DNA of 64,000 nt from Anaerolineae bacterium (lineage in GTDB: Bacteria > Chloroflexota > Anaerolineae > Aggregatilineales > Phototrophicaceae), in assembly GCA_019912965.1 (NCBI GenBank), contig JAIOHM010000185.1, forward strand, positions 62,001-126,000, read 5' to 3'. Below are positions 1-9,016 of this stretch, in pieces (the stretch's first letter is position 1; every line of letters starts with the position of its first letter). The notes beneath the pieces were generated by a model, which was not told the DNA's origin, did no database searches, and saw only the letters and a list, made by a program, of their open reading frames with translations. A program made the translations under genes and the position numbers.

Positions 1-1304
1 AGGACAGACATCCATCCGGTTATCAGTTGTGGCTAGTGGATATTGAAGGGGAAAATGATCGGGAAATTGTCAATGTTGGGGATACAGCCAAAGTGTATGG
101 AGCATGGTTCCCAGATGGAAAGCGGATTCTGATCAATGCAGAGAGCGAAACTCATAACAAAATCGGCGTGTGGAATCTGGATGATGGTGTGCTGCGATGG
201 CTGATTGACGATCCCAAGCGGAATATTGAGCAGGCTTATGTGCCTTTCGGCAGCGAACAGGTCGTCATTTTGGAAGTGCAGCAAGCGCGTTTACAAGCGT
301 CGCTCCTCAACGTTGAGACAGGTGAAGAAACCCAATTACCTGAAATTCCCGGCAACCTGAAACCAATTGCACCTTTGGGCGCAGGCGCATGGGTTGGGCA
401 ATACTTCAGTTCAACACATATCACCGATCTCGTGCGGTTCTCACTGCTGGATTTTCAGCCCGAATCGTTCGTCAGTTTGACGCGGGTGAAAGAACGAACC
501 GGATTAAGCGATAACGATTTGGCGGCAGCAGAAGATTTCCGATGGAAATCAGTTGATGGGTTGGAGATTCAGGGGTGGTTGTACAAACCTAAAGGCAAAG
601 CAAAAGGCACCATTGTTTATGTACATGGTGGGCCGACCCACCACAGCAGTGATGCATTAGATGACCAGATTCAATTCTTCGTTTCACAAGGGTTCAATGT
701 CCTCGATCCTAACTACCGGGGCAGCACAGGGTTTGGCCTCGCATTCCGTGAAGCAATCAAGGTTGAAGGCTGGGGAGGCAAAGAACAAGAAGATATTCGG
801 GCAGGGATCGAAGCCCTAATTGCGGCAGGAATCGCTGAAAAAGGGAAAGTGGGCATCACCGGGACATCGTATGGTGGGTATTCATCATGGCACGCTATTA
901 CCCATTTTGCCCCTGATGTTGTTGCGGCATCCGCGCCGATTTGCGGCATGACTGATCTGGTGGTGGATTACGACACGACACGCCCCGATTTACGTCCCTA
1001 CAGTGAGGAAATGATGGGTGGTCGGCCTGACCAAGTGCCTCAACGCTACCACGAGCGTTCACCAATCAATTTTGTGTCGAATATCAAGGGACGATTGTTG
1101 ATTGTGCAAGGGCTTAGAGACCCGAATGTGACGCCCGAAAATGTTCGCATGGTCAAAAAGGCACTCGATCAAGCAGGTATCGAACATCAATTATTGACTT
1201 TCGATAACGAGGGACATGGCATAGATCGACCTGAAAATCTGAAGGTGCTTTATACCCGTTTGGCAGAATTTTTTAGTGAGGCTTTCGCGGAAGCACAGGG
1301 GTAA
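1..1304 (+). CDS. S9 family prolyl oligopeptidase-like serine peptidase, 5'-truncated by the window edge
   Basis: The frame is open from base 3 to the stop at 1302-1304, so the true start lies upstream. The visible 433 residues contain the end of a beta-propeller-like N-terminal part (WFPDGKRILI, VWNLDDG) and a complete C-terminal alpha/beta-hydrolase domain of about 250 residues. The oxyanion-side motif YVHGGPT, the nucleophile elbow GTSYGGYSS (Ser codon 867-869), the acid in GLRDPNV (Asp codon 1119-1121) and the histidine in EGHGIDRP (codon 1215-1217) make a complete catalytic triad. The family cleaves short peptides or removes N-terminal acyl or dipeptide groups; the exact substrate cannot be read from the sequence. 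No membrane segment is visible in the part present. The next gene, an MFS transporter, converges on it. Confidence 0.88.
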   Translation, partial: DRHPSGYQLWLVDIEGENDREIVNVGDTAKVYGAWFPDGKRILINAESETHNKIGVWNLDDGVLRWLIDDPKRNIEQAYVPFGSEQVVILEVQQARLQASLLNVETGEETQLPEIPGNLKPIAPLGAGAWVGQYFSSTHITDLVRFSLLDFQPESFVSLTRVKERTGLSDNDLAAAEDFRWKSVDGLEIQGWLYKPKGKAKGTIVYVHGGPTHHSSDALDDQIQFFVSQGFNVLDPNYRGSTGFGLAFREAIKVEGWGGKEQEDIRAGIEALIAAGIAEKGKVGITGTSYGGYSSWHAITHFAPDVVAASAPICGMTDLVVDYDTTRPDLRPYSEEMMGGRPDQVPQRYHERSPINFVSNIKGRLLIVQGLRDPNVTPENVRMVKKALDQAGIEHQLLTFDNEGHGIDRPENLKVLYTRLAEFFSEAFAEAQG

Positions 1305-1323
1305 GTTTTCCAAAGATCGTTCC

Positions 1324-1354
1324 GCGGTTGATTGCCAATATTCAGGCCAACCGC
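1324..1354. terminator. Possible stem-loop between convergent genes
   Basis: GCGGTTG (1324-1330) pairs with CAACCGC (1348-1354), and an inner GCC/GGC pair extends the stem across a 3-nt bulge. It lies between the stop of the S9 peptidase and the stop of the convergent MFS gene, where a two-way terminator would be useful. There is no clear U tract on either side, so the call is weak. Confidence 0.3.
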
Positions 1355-1367
1355 CAAGCGATATTTC

Positions 1368-2588
1368 CTAATCCTGAGGCGCTGAAGAAACTGACGGTTC
1401 AGAGGAACCCTCTCGAATAAACAATATCAGTAATACAAGACCAATAACGTTAAAAACCGCGCATAAAACTGTATTTGCTCCCAAGCCATAAACAAACAAT
1501 GCTGGCCCAAGCAGCGAACCAATCATGCGGCCTAATAAAGCAGCGGTAGAATTGGCAGCTAGCATGGTGGCACGGGCAGCGGGCACTAATTCAGTCGAAA
1601 GCGGAATAGCGCTGACAACGGTAAATTCAAAAGTGAGATAAAACAGAAATAGGCCAAGCCGAGCGCCATCCGGGGATGTGCCAAGCAAGGGCAGCAATAA
1701 AGCGGTTAGTGCGGAAGTCCCCAATCCCAAGCCAACTGCACGGCGCTTGCCGAGACGGTCAACCAATCCGGCGACCATCCCCTCCCCCAGCAATTCAGAA
1801 ATACCGATGATGGCGGCAGATAAACCGAGTGCTTCTATCTGAAAACGAAATGAGTCTTCCAGCCACTTGCCATAAACAATATTGACGGTTTCATTGCTGC
1901 TGGCGATTAGAAGACTAACAACAATACTTGCCAATGCGGGACGGCTGGCCAAAACAGTTCGTAAACCTTGCCGCAGCGATGGACGTGCAATGGTTCGTGC
2001 AGGCTCAGCAGGGATAATCCGCCATAAAAGCACCCAAAGACCAATACCAATAAAACCAATTACTAGAAAAGGTGAACTCCATCCTGAACGCGCGATCAGC
2101 CAACCCGCAGCAGGAACACCTAATAAGAATGCTCCTGACCAACCAAATTCGACAAATCCTGCCACCAAGCCACGCCGGGCATAAGGCACATGATCGCCCA
2201 AGTAGGCATACATAGCAGGATCAAAAATAATCTTGCTACATGTGGTGAGCATCAAAGCGATGACCAAAGTTGCATAAGTTGGAACAAGACCAACCAAGAG
2301 CATCGCCACAACAAATAAGGCTGCGCCAATCAACATGGCCGCGCGCCGTCCACGTGAATCGGCTAATGAGCCGAGTAAAGGGCTGAACAACCCCAATCCT
2401 GCACGCAATGTAATGGCACGGGTGACAGTTTCCAAACTGACGCCTAATCCACGCGAAATTTCCGGCAGGAAGGGGTAGATCATGCGGAAAGCAGTATTGA
2501 CCACCATGCGGGTCAGCAAGAAACTGACAATTTGGTAGGGCAACGCAAATTGTCGTTTTGAGGCCGATACATCCCTCGAAAATGTCAT
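1368..2588 (-). CDS. Major facilitator superfamily transporter
   Basis: The 406-residue protein has about twelve hydrophobic segments split into two halves by a loop near residues 200-215, as expected for MFS carriers. The conserved cytoplasmic loop between helices 2 and 3 is recognisable as GSLADSRGRRAAM, with a second copy (GLVDRLGKRRAVG) in the second half. The start is an ATG at 2588. The gene lies 58 bp downstream of the formiminotransferase/cyclodeaminase gene on the same strand and could be co-transcribed with it. The substrate cannot be predicted; drug or sugar efflux are common for such proteins. Confidence 0.85.
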   Translation of the reverse strand: MTFSRDVSASKRQFALPYQIVSFLLTRMVVNTAFRMIYPFLPEISRGLGVSLETVTRAITLRAGLGLFSPLLGSLADSRGRRAAMLIGAALFVVAMLLVGLVPTYATLVIALMLTTCSKIIFDPAMYAYLGDHVPYARRGLVAGFVEFGWSGAFLLGVPAAGWLIARSGWSSPFLVIGFIGIGLWVLLWRIIPAEPARTIARPSLRQGLRTVLASRPALASIVVSLLIASSNETVNIVYGKWLEDSFRFQIEALGLSAAIIGISELLGEGMVAGLVDRLGKRRAVGLGLGTSALTALLLPLLGTSPDGARLGLFLFYLTFEFTVVSAIPLSTELVPAARATMLAANSTAALLGRMIGSLLGPALFVYGLGANTVLCAVFNVIGLVLLILFIREGSSEPSVSSAPQD

Positions 2589-2646
2589 ACCATTACCTTA
2601 TTTATAAAAGGGGTATGCTGATTGTGCGTTGGATTCCTGAAGATGG

Positions 2647-4176
2647 CTATAGCCGTTGAGAACCGCCCAACTTCAGGCGCGATTGAACGGATTTCTCCAC
2701 TCGTGAGGCAGCAGCAGAAGCCGATTCTTGATAAGCCATCAGCTCATTCAGGTACTTAACTGCCAGTGTTTGATCGCTCAAAGCGGCTGCATTCACACGA
2801 ATATTGAGCGCGGTCGCCGTGATAGCCGCCTGCGCCAATGCTGTTCCTGAAGCAGCATCGGCAATAGTATTTAGGTTGCCCGTTTCTGCCACCTCAGCCA
2901 GCAAATCTAGCACTTCAACAACAGTCCGGATCATTTTTAACGGCACCTCAATTGCGCCCTGTAAAGCCTTTTCGATGGCTGCTGTTCGTTGTGTTTTTTC
3001 AACTTCCGTACTTTTGGGGAGACGATAAGCCAGCATGACAGATGTATAGGAATTAGCGTCGGCGGCGATGGCCTCATTCAGTTTTGTACGAAGTTCGTCC
3101 GCAAGGGCGGCAATCTCCCACATTCGGGATTCAACAGCCGCGTATTTGGGTTTACCAATAGTAAGACGGGCAGCCATCCCAGCCAAAGCAGCAGCCATTG
3201 CTCCAGCATAAGCCGCTGCTGCACCGCCACCGGGGGCAGCCGTTCCTGCTGCGAGTTGTTCCAAAAAAGATGATTCAGGGCTATTGGAAAATGCCGCATC
3301 CAAACGGGATTCGAGGATACGATTACCAACATCCAACTGCAAATACCACTCGGCGGCGTCAACCAGTGCTTTATTGGGAATCAAACCAATCAGTTCGGTG
3401 TGATGAATGGCAGTACCATAACGGGCAGCTTCGCGCCGAACAGCTTCTATCACACGAGCAAGCGGTGTTTGCGTAAAGTCAGTGAAGTTCATGGAAACCT
3501 GCGCGCGACCATCCACCAGCAGACCCAATGCTTTGAGATAATGAAATCCACCAGATGAGTGCCGCACAGCGCTTGCGATTTTCCGGGCAATTTCGACATC
3601 ATTGGTAGTGAGATAAGCATTGAAAGCAATCAAAAGACGACGCACACCAATGACTACTGCTCCAGCTTTTCCCAACGTCATTGGGCCAAAATCGGGAACT
3701 CGGTCGGTTGTAATCGACTGTTGTAAAGCTTTGTACCCCCCCTGACGAATATTTTCTAATGCTTTACGCTCCGGTCGTGTCGCCGCCGCTTCATAGAGAT
3801 AAACGGGGATTCCGAGTTCTTCCCCTACTCGCTTTCCCAACTGCTGCGCCAGCAATACACATTCTTCTATACTCACATCCGCAAGGGGTACGAATGGAAC
3901 CACATCAGCCGCACCAATGAACGGATGCTGTCCATCATGACTGCTCACATCAATCAATTCAGCCGCTTTGCTTATTCCAGCATATGCCGCTTCAAGTACA
4001 GCTTCGGGCATTCCAGCGAACGTAATCACTGAGCGATTGTGATCCGGATCGCTAGTACGATCCAAGATTTGCACACCGGACACGGATTGAATGGCCGATA
4101 CAATGGCATCCACCACTTCAGGCCTGCGACCTTCGGAAAAATTAGGAATACATTCAATTAGTTTTTGGGGTTTCAT
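2647..4176 (-). CDS. ftcD: Glutamate formiminotransferase / formiminotetrahydrofolate cyclodeaminase fusion
   Basis: The protein has two enzyme domains. Residues 1 to about 295 are the formiminotransferase, with IECIPNFSEGR at the N-terminus and the SHDGQHPFIGA motif carrying the catalytic histidine. Residues about 320 to 495 are the cyclodeaminase, with the Gly-rich TAAPGGGAAAAYAG segment followed by helices. Together they move the formimino group from formiminoglutamate to tetrahydrofolate and release ammonia to give methenyl-THF, the last step of one histidine degradation route. The bifunctional arrangement matches the animal FTCD enzyme; many bacteria split it. No hut genes are adjacent in this window. 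I chose the ATG at 4176 over an upstream TTG because a GGTG element sits just before it. Confidence 0.9.
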   Translation of the reverse strand: MKPQKLIECIPNFSEGRRPEVVDAIVSAIQSVSGVQILDRTSDPDHNRSVITFAGMPEAVLEAAYAGISKAAELIDVSSHDGQHPFIGAADVVPFVPLADVSIEECVLLAQQLGKRVGEELGIPVYLYEAAATRPERKALENIRQGGYKALQQSITTDRVPDFGPMTLGKAGAVVIGVRRLLIAFNAYLTTNDVEIARKIASAVRHSSGGFHYLKALGLLVDGRAQVSMNFTDFTQTPLARVIEAVRREAARYGTAIHHTELIGLIPNKALVDAAEWYLQLDVGNRILESRLDAAFSNSPESSFLEQLAAGTAAPGGGAAAAYAGAMAAALAGMAARLTIGKPKYAAVESRMWEIAALADELRTKLNEAIAADANSYTSVMLAYRLPKSTEVEKTQRTAAIEKALQGAIEVPLKMIRTVVEVLDLLAEVAETGNLNTIADAASGTALAQAAITATALNIRVNAAALSDQTLAVKYLNELMAYQESASAAASRVEKSVQSRLKLGGSQRL

Positions 4177-4195
4177 CAATCACCATCCAAGACAC

Positions 4196-4231
4196 AAAAA
4201 ACAGCCGCAGGGTTTTATTACCTACGGCTGT
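4196..4231 (-). terminator. Rho-independent terminator after the exporter operon
   Basis: On the minus strand an 11-bp stem with one mismatch (4221-4231 pairing with 4201-4211, arms starting ACAGCCG) and a 9-nt loop is followed by six U residues (4201-4196). It sits between the stop of the second ABC gene and the start of ftcD, so it ends the marR-ABC-ABC transcript and separates it from ftcD. Confidence 0.85.
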
Positions 4232-4265
4232 TGGATTGTACGTCCCCTACAGATCGTTTTCCAGC

Positions 4266-6269
4266 CTAGTCACCAGAAGGTTGCAGCGAACGTGTTACAG
4301 ATGCCCCATTGGTTGATGCTGGCGTTTCTTCCTCGCGGCGGAACTGGCTCATGTATAGATCGTAGTATGCACCCTTCAGTTCCAGCAAACTGTTGTGCGT
4401 GCCGCGTTCGACAATCTCCCCATCCTTGAGCACCAATACCTGATTGGCGTTGCGGATGGTACTGAGGCGATGCGCGATCACAAAGCTCGTGCGGCCTTCC
4501 AGCAGTTTTTCAAAGGATTTCTGGATGAGGCGTTCGGTACGGGTATCAACGCTAGAGGTGGCTTCATCCAAAATCAGGATTCGCGGACTCATCAACGCGA
4601 CACGCGCAATTGCGATCAACTGCCGCTGTCCCTGACTCAAGCCACTACCGCGTTCCCCCAAAACGGTCTGATAACCCTCAGGGAGACGTTCGATAAATTG
4701 GTCAGCTGATACCAACTTTGCCGCTTCGATAACTTCCTCGTCAGTTGCCTCCAGCCGCCCATAACGAATGTTGTTCATTACGGTGTCTGAAAACAGGAAG
4801 GTGTCCTGCAACACAATCCCAATCTGGCTGCGGAGACTGGCAGCAGTTACATCGCGGACATCGATACCGTCGATCTTGACCGCGCCATCGGTGACATCAT
4901 AAAAACGGGGCAGCAGATTGATGATGGTTGTTTTGCCCGCACCCGTTGGGCCAACGATAGCGATAGTTTCGCCCGGTTCAGCTGTCAGGCTGACATCCTT
5001 CAGCACCGGTTCTCCTGCCTTGTACTCTGCCCAAGCCTTTACGAACTCGACCTTACCCTGAATGACTGGCATTATGGTCGCGTTCGGCTTGTCAACAATA
5101 TCCGGTTTGGCATCCAGAAGGCTGAAAATGCGTTCACCACCCGCGATAGCACTTTGGATATTCGTCCACAGCACGGCAATCTGTTGAATGGGCATATTGA
5201 AATTCTGCACGTAACCCAAGAAAGCGAACACCGTACCGAGGGAAATCACGGTTGTGCCAAGCAGTGGTTCATTCCGCAGTACAGAAAGACCACCCACAAC
5301 CACTACAATTGCCAGTGCAACATAGCCTAAAGCTTCCAGCACCGGATTGAGTGCACTGGTGAAAGCAGCAGCCCGAACATTGGCATCGCGGTTAGCAGCA
5401 TTAGTACGGCGGAATTCCTCGATGTTTTCTTCTTCGCGGTTAAAAGCCTGCACCTCGCGCACACCAGCAAAACTTTCCTGCAAATTGGCGTTCACGCTAC
5501 CCATTTCTTCACGGCTTTTGCGGAAAGCTTTACGAGCCTGACCGGAGAAATAGGATGTTGCCAAGATCATGAAAGGTACGACAATCAGACTGAGCAGTGC
5601 ATAGGGTACATTTTCCTGAAGCATGTTGACCATCACCCAGATGATCAGGAGCATACCACTCAACACATTGACCAGAGCAAAACCCAAAGCCTGCTGAATG
5701 GTTTCCGAGTCGCTGGTGAAGCGACTCATAATGTCACCTGCTTCATTCTCGGCATAGTAGCCAAGCGATAGACGATGCACATGACGGAAAACATCTTTAC
5801 GAATATCACGCAGGGCATTTTGGCCAGCGTAGTTCATCACAAAGAACATGACACCACGCAGCAGCGACCCGACAACAAACAAGCCAAGCAGCAAGCCCAC
5901 CAAACCAAGCAAGCCAGCGATTTTCGCATTTCTGGCTGCATCCTGATCGGCCATGGCACCGTAATCGGTCGAGTCGTACCAGCAGGTGCGCGTTTGCACC
6001 TGTTCTGACCCGGCTTCACCCCCAAATTGGGATGACATCGAGGCAAACGGATTTTCCTCGAACAGGTAACAATCCACCGATTGACCAATCAACTTCGGCA
6101 CTTCGACCTGCGTCCAGGTGACAACCACCATCAAAATGGCCACTAGTACAAGCATAAACCAATGCTTGCGAAAGTAATCCCAGAAGCGTCGGAGTGTAGC
6201 CCCAACGTTTCTCGGCTTTATAACGTCACGTTCCATCAGACGGCGACCGCCGTCCAGTCCACCCATCAT
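4266..6269 (-). CDS. ABC exporter half-transporter, catalytically intact subunit
   Basis: This is a 667-residue membrane/ATPase half-transporter. About six membrane helices occupy residues 30-345 and the nucleotide-binding domain 385-640. It has Walker A (GPTGAGKTT), a signature altered to LSQGQ, and an intact Walker B (LILDEATSSVD) with the catalytic glutamate. An extracellular loop of about 65 residues with two cysteines lies between helices 1 and 2. It starts 9 bp after the stop of the neighbouring ABC gene. The altered signature fits the partner of a subunit with a degenerate Walker B, as in heterodimeric exporters of the BmrCD or TM287/288 kind. The substrate is unknown; the MarR gene and the divergent ligase cluster suggest either a drug or the cluster's own product. 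Confidence 0.9.
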   Translation of the reverse strand: MMGGLDGGRRLMERDVIKPRNVGATLRRFWDYFRKHWFMLVLVAILMVVVTWTQVEVPKLIGQSVDCYLFEENPFASMSSQFGGEAGSEQVQTRTCWYDSTDYGAMADQDAARNAKIAGLLGLVGLLLGLFVVGSLLRGVMFFVMNYAGQNALRDIRKDVFRHVHRLSLGYYAENEAGDIMSRFTSDSETIQQALGFALVNVLSGMLLIIWVMVNMLQENVPYALLSLIVVPFMILATSYFSGQARKAFRKSREEMGSVNANLQESFAGVREVQAFNREEENIEEFRRTNAANRDANVRAAAFTSALNPVLEALGYVALAIVVVVGGLSVLRNEPLLGTTVISLGTVFAFLGYVQNFNMPIQQIAVLWTNIQSAIAGGERIFSLLDAKPDIVDKPNATIMPVIQGKVEFVKAWAEYKAGEPVLKDVSLTAEPGETIAIVGPTGAGKTTIINLLPRFYDVTDGAVKIDGIDVRDVTAASLRSQIGIVLQDTFLFSDTVMNNIRYGRLEATDEEVIEAAKLVSADQFIERLPEGYQTVLGERGSGLSQGQRQLIAIARVALMSPRILILDEATSSVDTRTERLIQKSFEKLLEGRTSFVIAHRLSTIRNANQVLVLKDGEIVERGTHNSLLELKGAYYDLYMSQFRREEETPASTNGASVTRSLQPSGD

Positions 6270-6278
6270 AATTGGTTA

Positions 6279-8216
6279 CTATGCCTCCTGCATGGGCTGG
6301 GCTTCAGCCGCTTCATCAATTTCGACATCGCCAACAAGCTGCGAATGGTAAATTTCGGCGTAGATGGCGCTGGACTCCATCAGTTCTTCGTGCTTGCCAC
6401 GCGCCACGATCTGACCTTTTTCCAACACCAAAATCTGATCAGCATTCAACACTGTGCTGATACGCTGGGCAATCACAAAACTGGTACGTCCACGCATCAG
6501 GTTATCCAATGCCTTCTGAATGCGGTATTCGGTCATTAGATCAACGCTGCTGGTCGAGTCATCCAGAATGAGGAGGCGAGGATTGAGGAGCAACGCACGG
6601 GCAATTGCAATACGCTGTTTCTGACCACCTGAAAGGGTCGTGCCACGTTCGCCAACCGGTGTATCATAGCCCTCTGGGAAGGTTTCAATGAAATCATGAG
6701 CAGCAGCAGCCTTGGCTGCATTGATGACTTCTTCCATTGTGGCATCAGAGCGACCAAAGGCGATATTATCGCGGATGGTACCGCTGAACAGGTTGGTTTC
6801 CTGAAGCACGATACCAATCTGTGAACGCAAGCTATCCAGCGTCACATCACGCAGATCATGTCCATCAATCAAAACTGCGCCTTCGCTTACATCGTAGAAG
6901 CGCGGAATCAAATTGATGATGGTGGTCTTGCCGCTGCCAGTTGCACCGAGCAGTGCAATAGTCTGCCCAGACTCGGCGGTGAAGGTAACATTCTGCAAAA
7001 CAGGGGTATCACTACCGATGTAACGGAAAGTCACATCTTTGAATTCGACATGCCCCTGAATAGCAGGTAATGTAGCAGCATCTGGCTTATCAGATACATC
7101 GTTTTTAGCGTCCAAAATCTCAAAGATGCGGGTAGACGAAGCTGCTGCCTGCGCCATCAAGGAGATAATGAACCCTAACTGTGCCATCGGGAAAAAGATA
7201 TAGCCCAGATACAAGCTAAACTTCTGATACTCCCCCAACGCCAGCGAACCACCAAGGATTTGAACGCCACCGAAATACAGAATACCCGCCTGCCCCAACT
7301 GCGCGATCAAGAAAATGACCGGGAAGAGGAAGGCAAAGGTACGACTGACCTTTAAACTTTGTGCCAGCAGATTATCGGCGGCCTCGTCAAAGCGTTTTTG
7401 TTCATATGGTTCACGCACGAAGGCTTTGACAACCTTGATACCCGCCAGACTTTCCTGCAAAGTGGTATTCAGATCAGAAATCCGCTGCTGCACTTTGACG
7501 AACAGTGGTTGGCTGACCGCACCGAAGATAACGAACAGTACAAAAGCCAATGGCAGTACAGGCAGTACGACCAACGTCAAACGCCAGTTGGTCGCGAACA
7601 GAATAACCAACGTGAGGATGAGCAAAATGAACGATTGTGCCGCCAGAATTAAGCCCTGCGCGATGAACATTCGAACTTTTTCGACATCATCGGTCGCGCG
7701 GATCATGAGTTGCCCGGTTTGGTTCTGGTCGTGGTAAGTGAAAGAAAGCCGCTGAATCTTGGAAAAGATTTCATTGCGGAAGTCAAAGGCCACGCCCTGC
7801 GAGACTTTTTCCGACATATAGGCTTGCACGAATGAAAACAGGCCGCGCATAACCGCGAAAGCGACGATAAATAATGCCGCGCTAATGAGCAGCGTTTCGG
7901 CATTAGCCTGATCAGCCTGTAGTTGCTCAACTGTTTTTTCCAATTTCAAGGCATCCAACACATTTGGCAAAAAAGCCGTTGGAACATTGGTTAGCAGTGC
8001 ATTGGCTGTAACGCCGTTAGTCGCAGCGTCAATCATATTCTGCACCAATTGAGGTACAGCCAGTTGAGCGATAGTGGCGATGAAAAGCGCGCCATAAGCA
8101 ATCAGTGTTGGGCGGCGTTGTTTGCCAAGATAGCGAATCGCGCGGCCCAAACCGCCACCTGATGCCTGTGCGCCACCAGCGCGACGCCCTCGAGACTGTG
8201 ATGCTGTTGATTGCAC
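6279..8216 (-). CDS. ABC exporter half-transporter with degenerate Walker B
   Basis: This 645-residue half-transporter has six predicted membrane helices in residues 35-345, followed by a nucleotide-binding domain. Walker A (GATGSGKTT) and the signature (LSGGQKQR) are canonical, but Walker B reads LLILDDSTSSVD: aspartate replaces the catalytic glutamate. In known heterodimeric exporters this marks the subunit that forms the non-hydrolysing ATP site. The start is a GTG at 8216 preceded by AGGGAGA; no in-frame ATG lies close by. A basic, Gly/Ala-rich cytoplasmic N-terminus of about 30 residues precedes the first helix. The gene is second in the marR operon, 59 bp after marR. Confidence 0.9.
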   Translation of the reverse strand: MQSTASQSRGRRAGGAQASGGGLGRAIRYLGKQRRPTLIAYGALFIATIAQLAVPQLVQNMIDAATNGVTANALLTNVPTAFLPNVLDALKLEKTVEQLQADQANAETLLISAALFIVAFAVMRGLFSFVQAYMSEKVSQGVAFDFRNEIFSKIQRLSFTYHDQNQTGQLMIRATDDVEKVRMFIAQGLILAAQSFILLILTLVILFATNWRLTLVVLPVLPLAFVLFVIFGAVSQPLFVKVQQRISDLNTTLQESLAGIKVVKAFVREPYEQKRFDEAADNLLAQSLKVSRTFAFLFPVIFLIAQLGQAGILYFGGVQILGGSLALGEYQKFSLYLGYIFFPMAQLGFIISLMAQAAASSTRIFEILDAKNDVSDKPDAATLPAIQGHVEFKDVTFRYIGSDTPVLQNVTFTAESGQTIALLGATGSGKTTIINLIPRFYDVSEGAVLIDGHDLRDVTLDSLRSQIGIVLQETNLFSGTIRDNIAFGRSDATMEEVINAAKAAAAHDFIETFPEGYDTPVGERGTTLSGGQKQRIAIARALLLNPRLLILDDSTSSVDLMTEYRIQKALDNLMRGRTSFVIAQRISTVLNADQILVLEKGQIVARGKHEELMESSAIYAEIYHSQLVGDVEIDEAAEAQPMQEA

Positions 8217-8275
8217 GATAATTTGATCTCCCTCTCTTTGCTAGAACCTAAGTTAATAGGGGTAATGCATGGTTA

Positions 8276-8761
8276 TCATTCTGATGTACGAATGTTCGGA
8301 TTGTCACGTTTCACATTCAAAGCTCGTTCCAGCGCCTCGACAACCATCCGCTGTTCTTCTAGGGGCAGGCCTTCTAATAAAGTGGCAACAGCGCTGCACC
8401 GCGCCGTCCGGCTTTGGACTATAAGCTGACTTCCCTTTTCGCTCAAAGACAATCGCCATGAGCGCGCATCCACAGTATCACGCTGACGCTTGACCAATTG
8501 CATTCGTTCAAGCTGATTGATGGAGGTTGAAATAGCAGCCGGTGTCACTTCCAGTTTTTCTGCCAATTCTTTCTGTGGCATCCCCGGTTCATGATAGAGA
8601 ATCTGCATCGCACGCATCTGATTGAACTTTAGGTCTTTAAATAGTTCGTGACCGGGCGGCGGCTTATGCCTCCCTAACAGCTTGAACGACTCTTCAAACA
8701 CGCGCAAAAAACGCATAGCAAGTTCCTGTGTTTCCACAGAGTCACGGGAAACGGAGTCCAT
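8276..8761 (-). CDS. MarR family transcriptional regulator
   Basis: The 161-residue protein is a winged-helix regulator. The region KELAEKLEVTPAAISTSINQLERMQLVKRQRD is the recognition helix-turn-helix followed by the wing, with flanking helices that would form the dimer. I placed the start at the ATG at 8761, which has an AGGA element six bases upstream, rather than at a TTG 24 bases earlier. It is the first gene of the operon encoding the ABC exporter pair, a common layout in which the MarR protein represses its own operon until a ligand binds. A 32-bp near-palindrome upstream is the likely operator. The ligand cannot be predicted. Confidence 0.88.
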   Translation of the reverse strand: MDSVSRDSVETQELAMRFLRVFEESFKLLGRHKPPPGHELFKDLKFNQMRAMQILYHEPGMPQKELAEKLEVTPAAISTSINQLERMQLVKRQRDTVDARSWRLSLSEKGSQLIVQSRTARCSAVATLLEGLPLEEQRMVVEALERALNVKRDNPNIRTSE

Positions 8762-8808
8762 CTTGTATCCTGATTCAATTGGCAAAAGGATGAATTTTTG
8801 AGAGGAAT

Positions 8809-8840
8809 TAGTTAAATGATTTAATTAAATTGTTTAACTA
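8809..8840. promoter_or_regulatory. Probable MarR operator, 32-bp near-palindrome
   Basis: The half-site TAGTTAAATGATTTAA meets TTAAATTGTTTAACTA about a centre at 8824/8825. Fourteen of 16 pairs match, leaving two mismatches. It lies 48-79 bp upstream of the marR start, within the marR promoter region, and about 80 bp upstream of the divergent promoter for the ATP-grasp cluster. AT-rich palindromes of this kind are typical MarR dimer sites; binding is inferred. Confidence 0.65.
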
Positions 8841-8919
8841 GATTTGATGATAAGCGCAAAACTGAGGACTGTCAAGCCTAACTCCCCAAAGGTATAGGGA
8901 ACTAACTAAATGTCCAATT

Positions 8920-8946
8920 TTGACGAACACTCTGAGATTCTATAAT
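8920..8946 (+). promoter_or_regulatory. Sigma-70-type promoter of the ATP-grasp/peptidase cluster
   Basis: TTGACG (8920-8925) and a perfect TATAAT (8941-8946) are separated by 15 bp, slightly short. Transcription would begin near 8953, downstream of the TTG at 8948, which rules that codon out as the start and supports the ATG at 9017 with a leader of about 65 nt. Confidence 0.65.
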
Positions 8947-9016
8947 TTTGCCGTTCCTATCCTCACACGTTATACTCCCTATTCGTAATTCAACCACATC
9001 CCAACAGGATAGATTT

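Noticed and set aside
2645-2654. Palindrome GGCTATAGCC next to the ftcD stop
   Set aside because: Only 10 bp long, overlapping the coding end, with no U tract; likely chance.
8948-9016. TTG start giving a longer first ATP-grasp protein
   Set aside because: It would lie upstream of the expected transcription start of the TTGACG/TATAAT promoter, and the extra residues have no ligase character.
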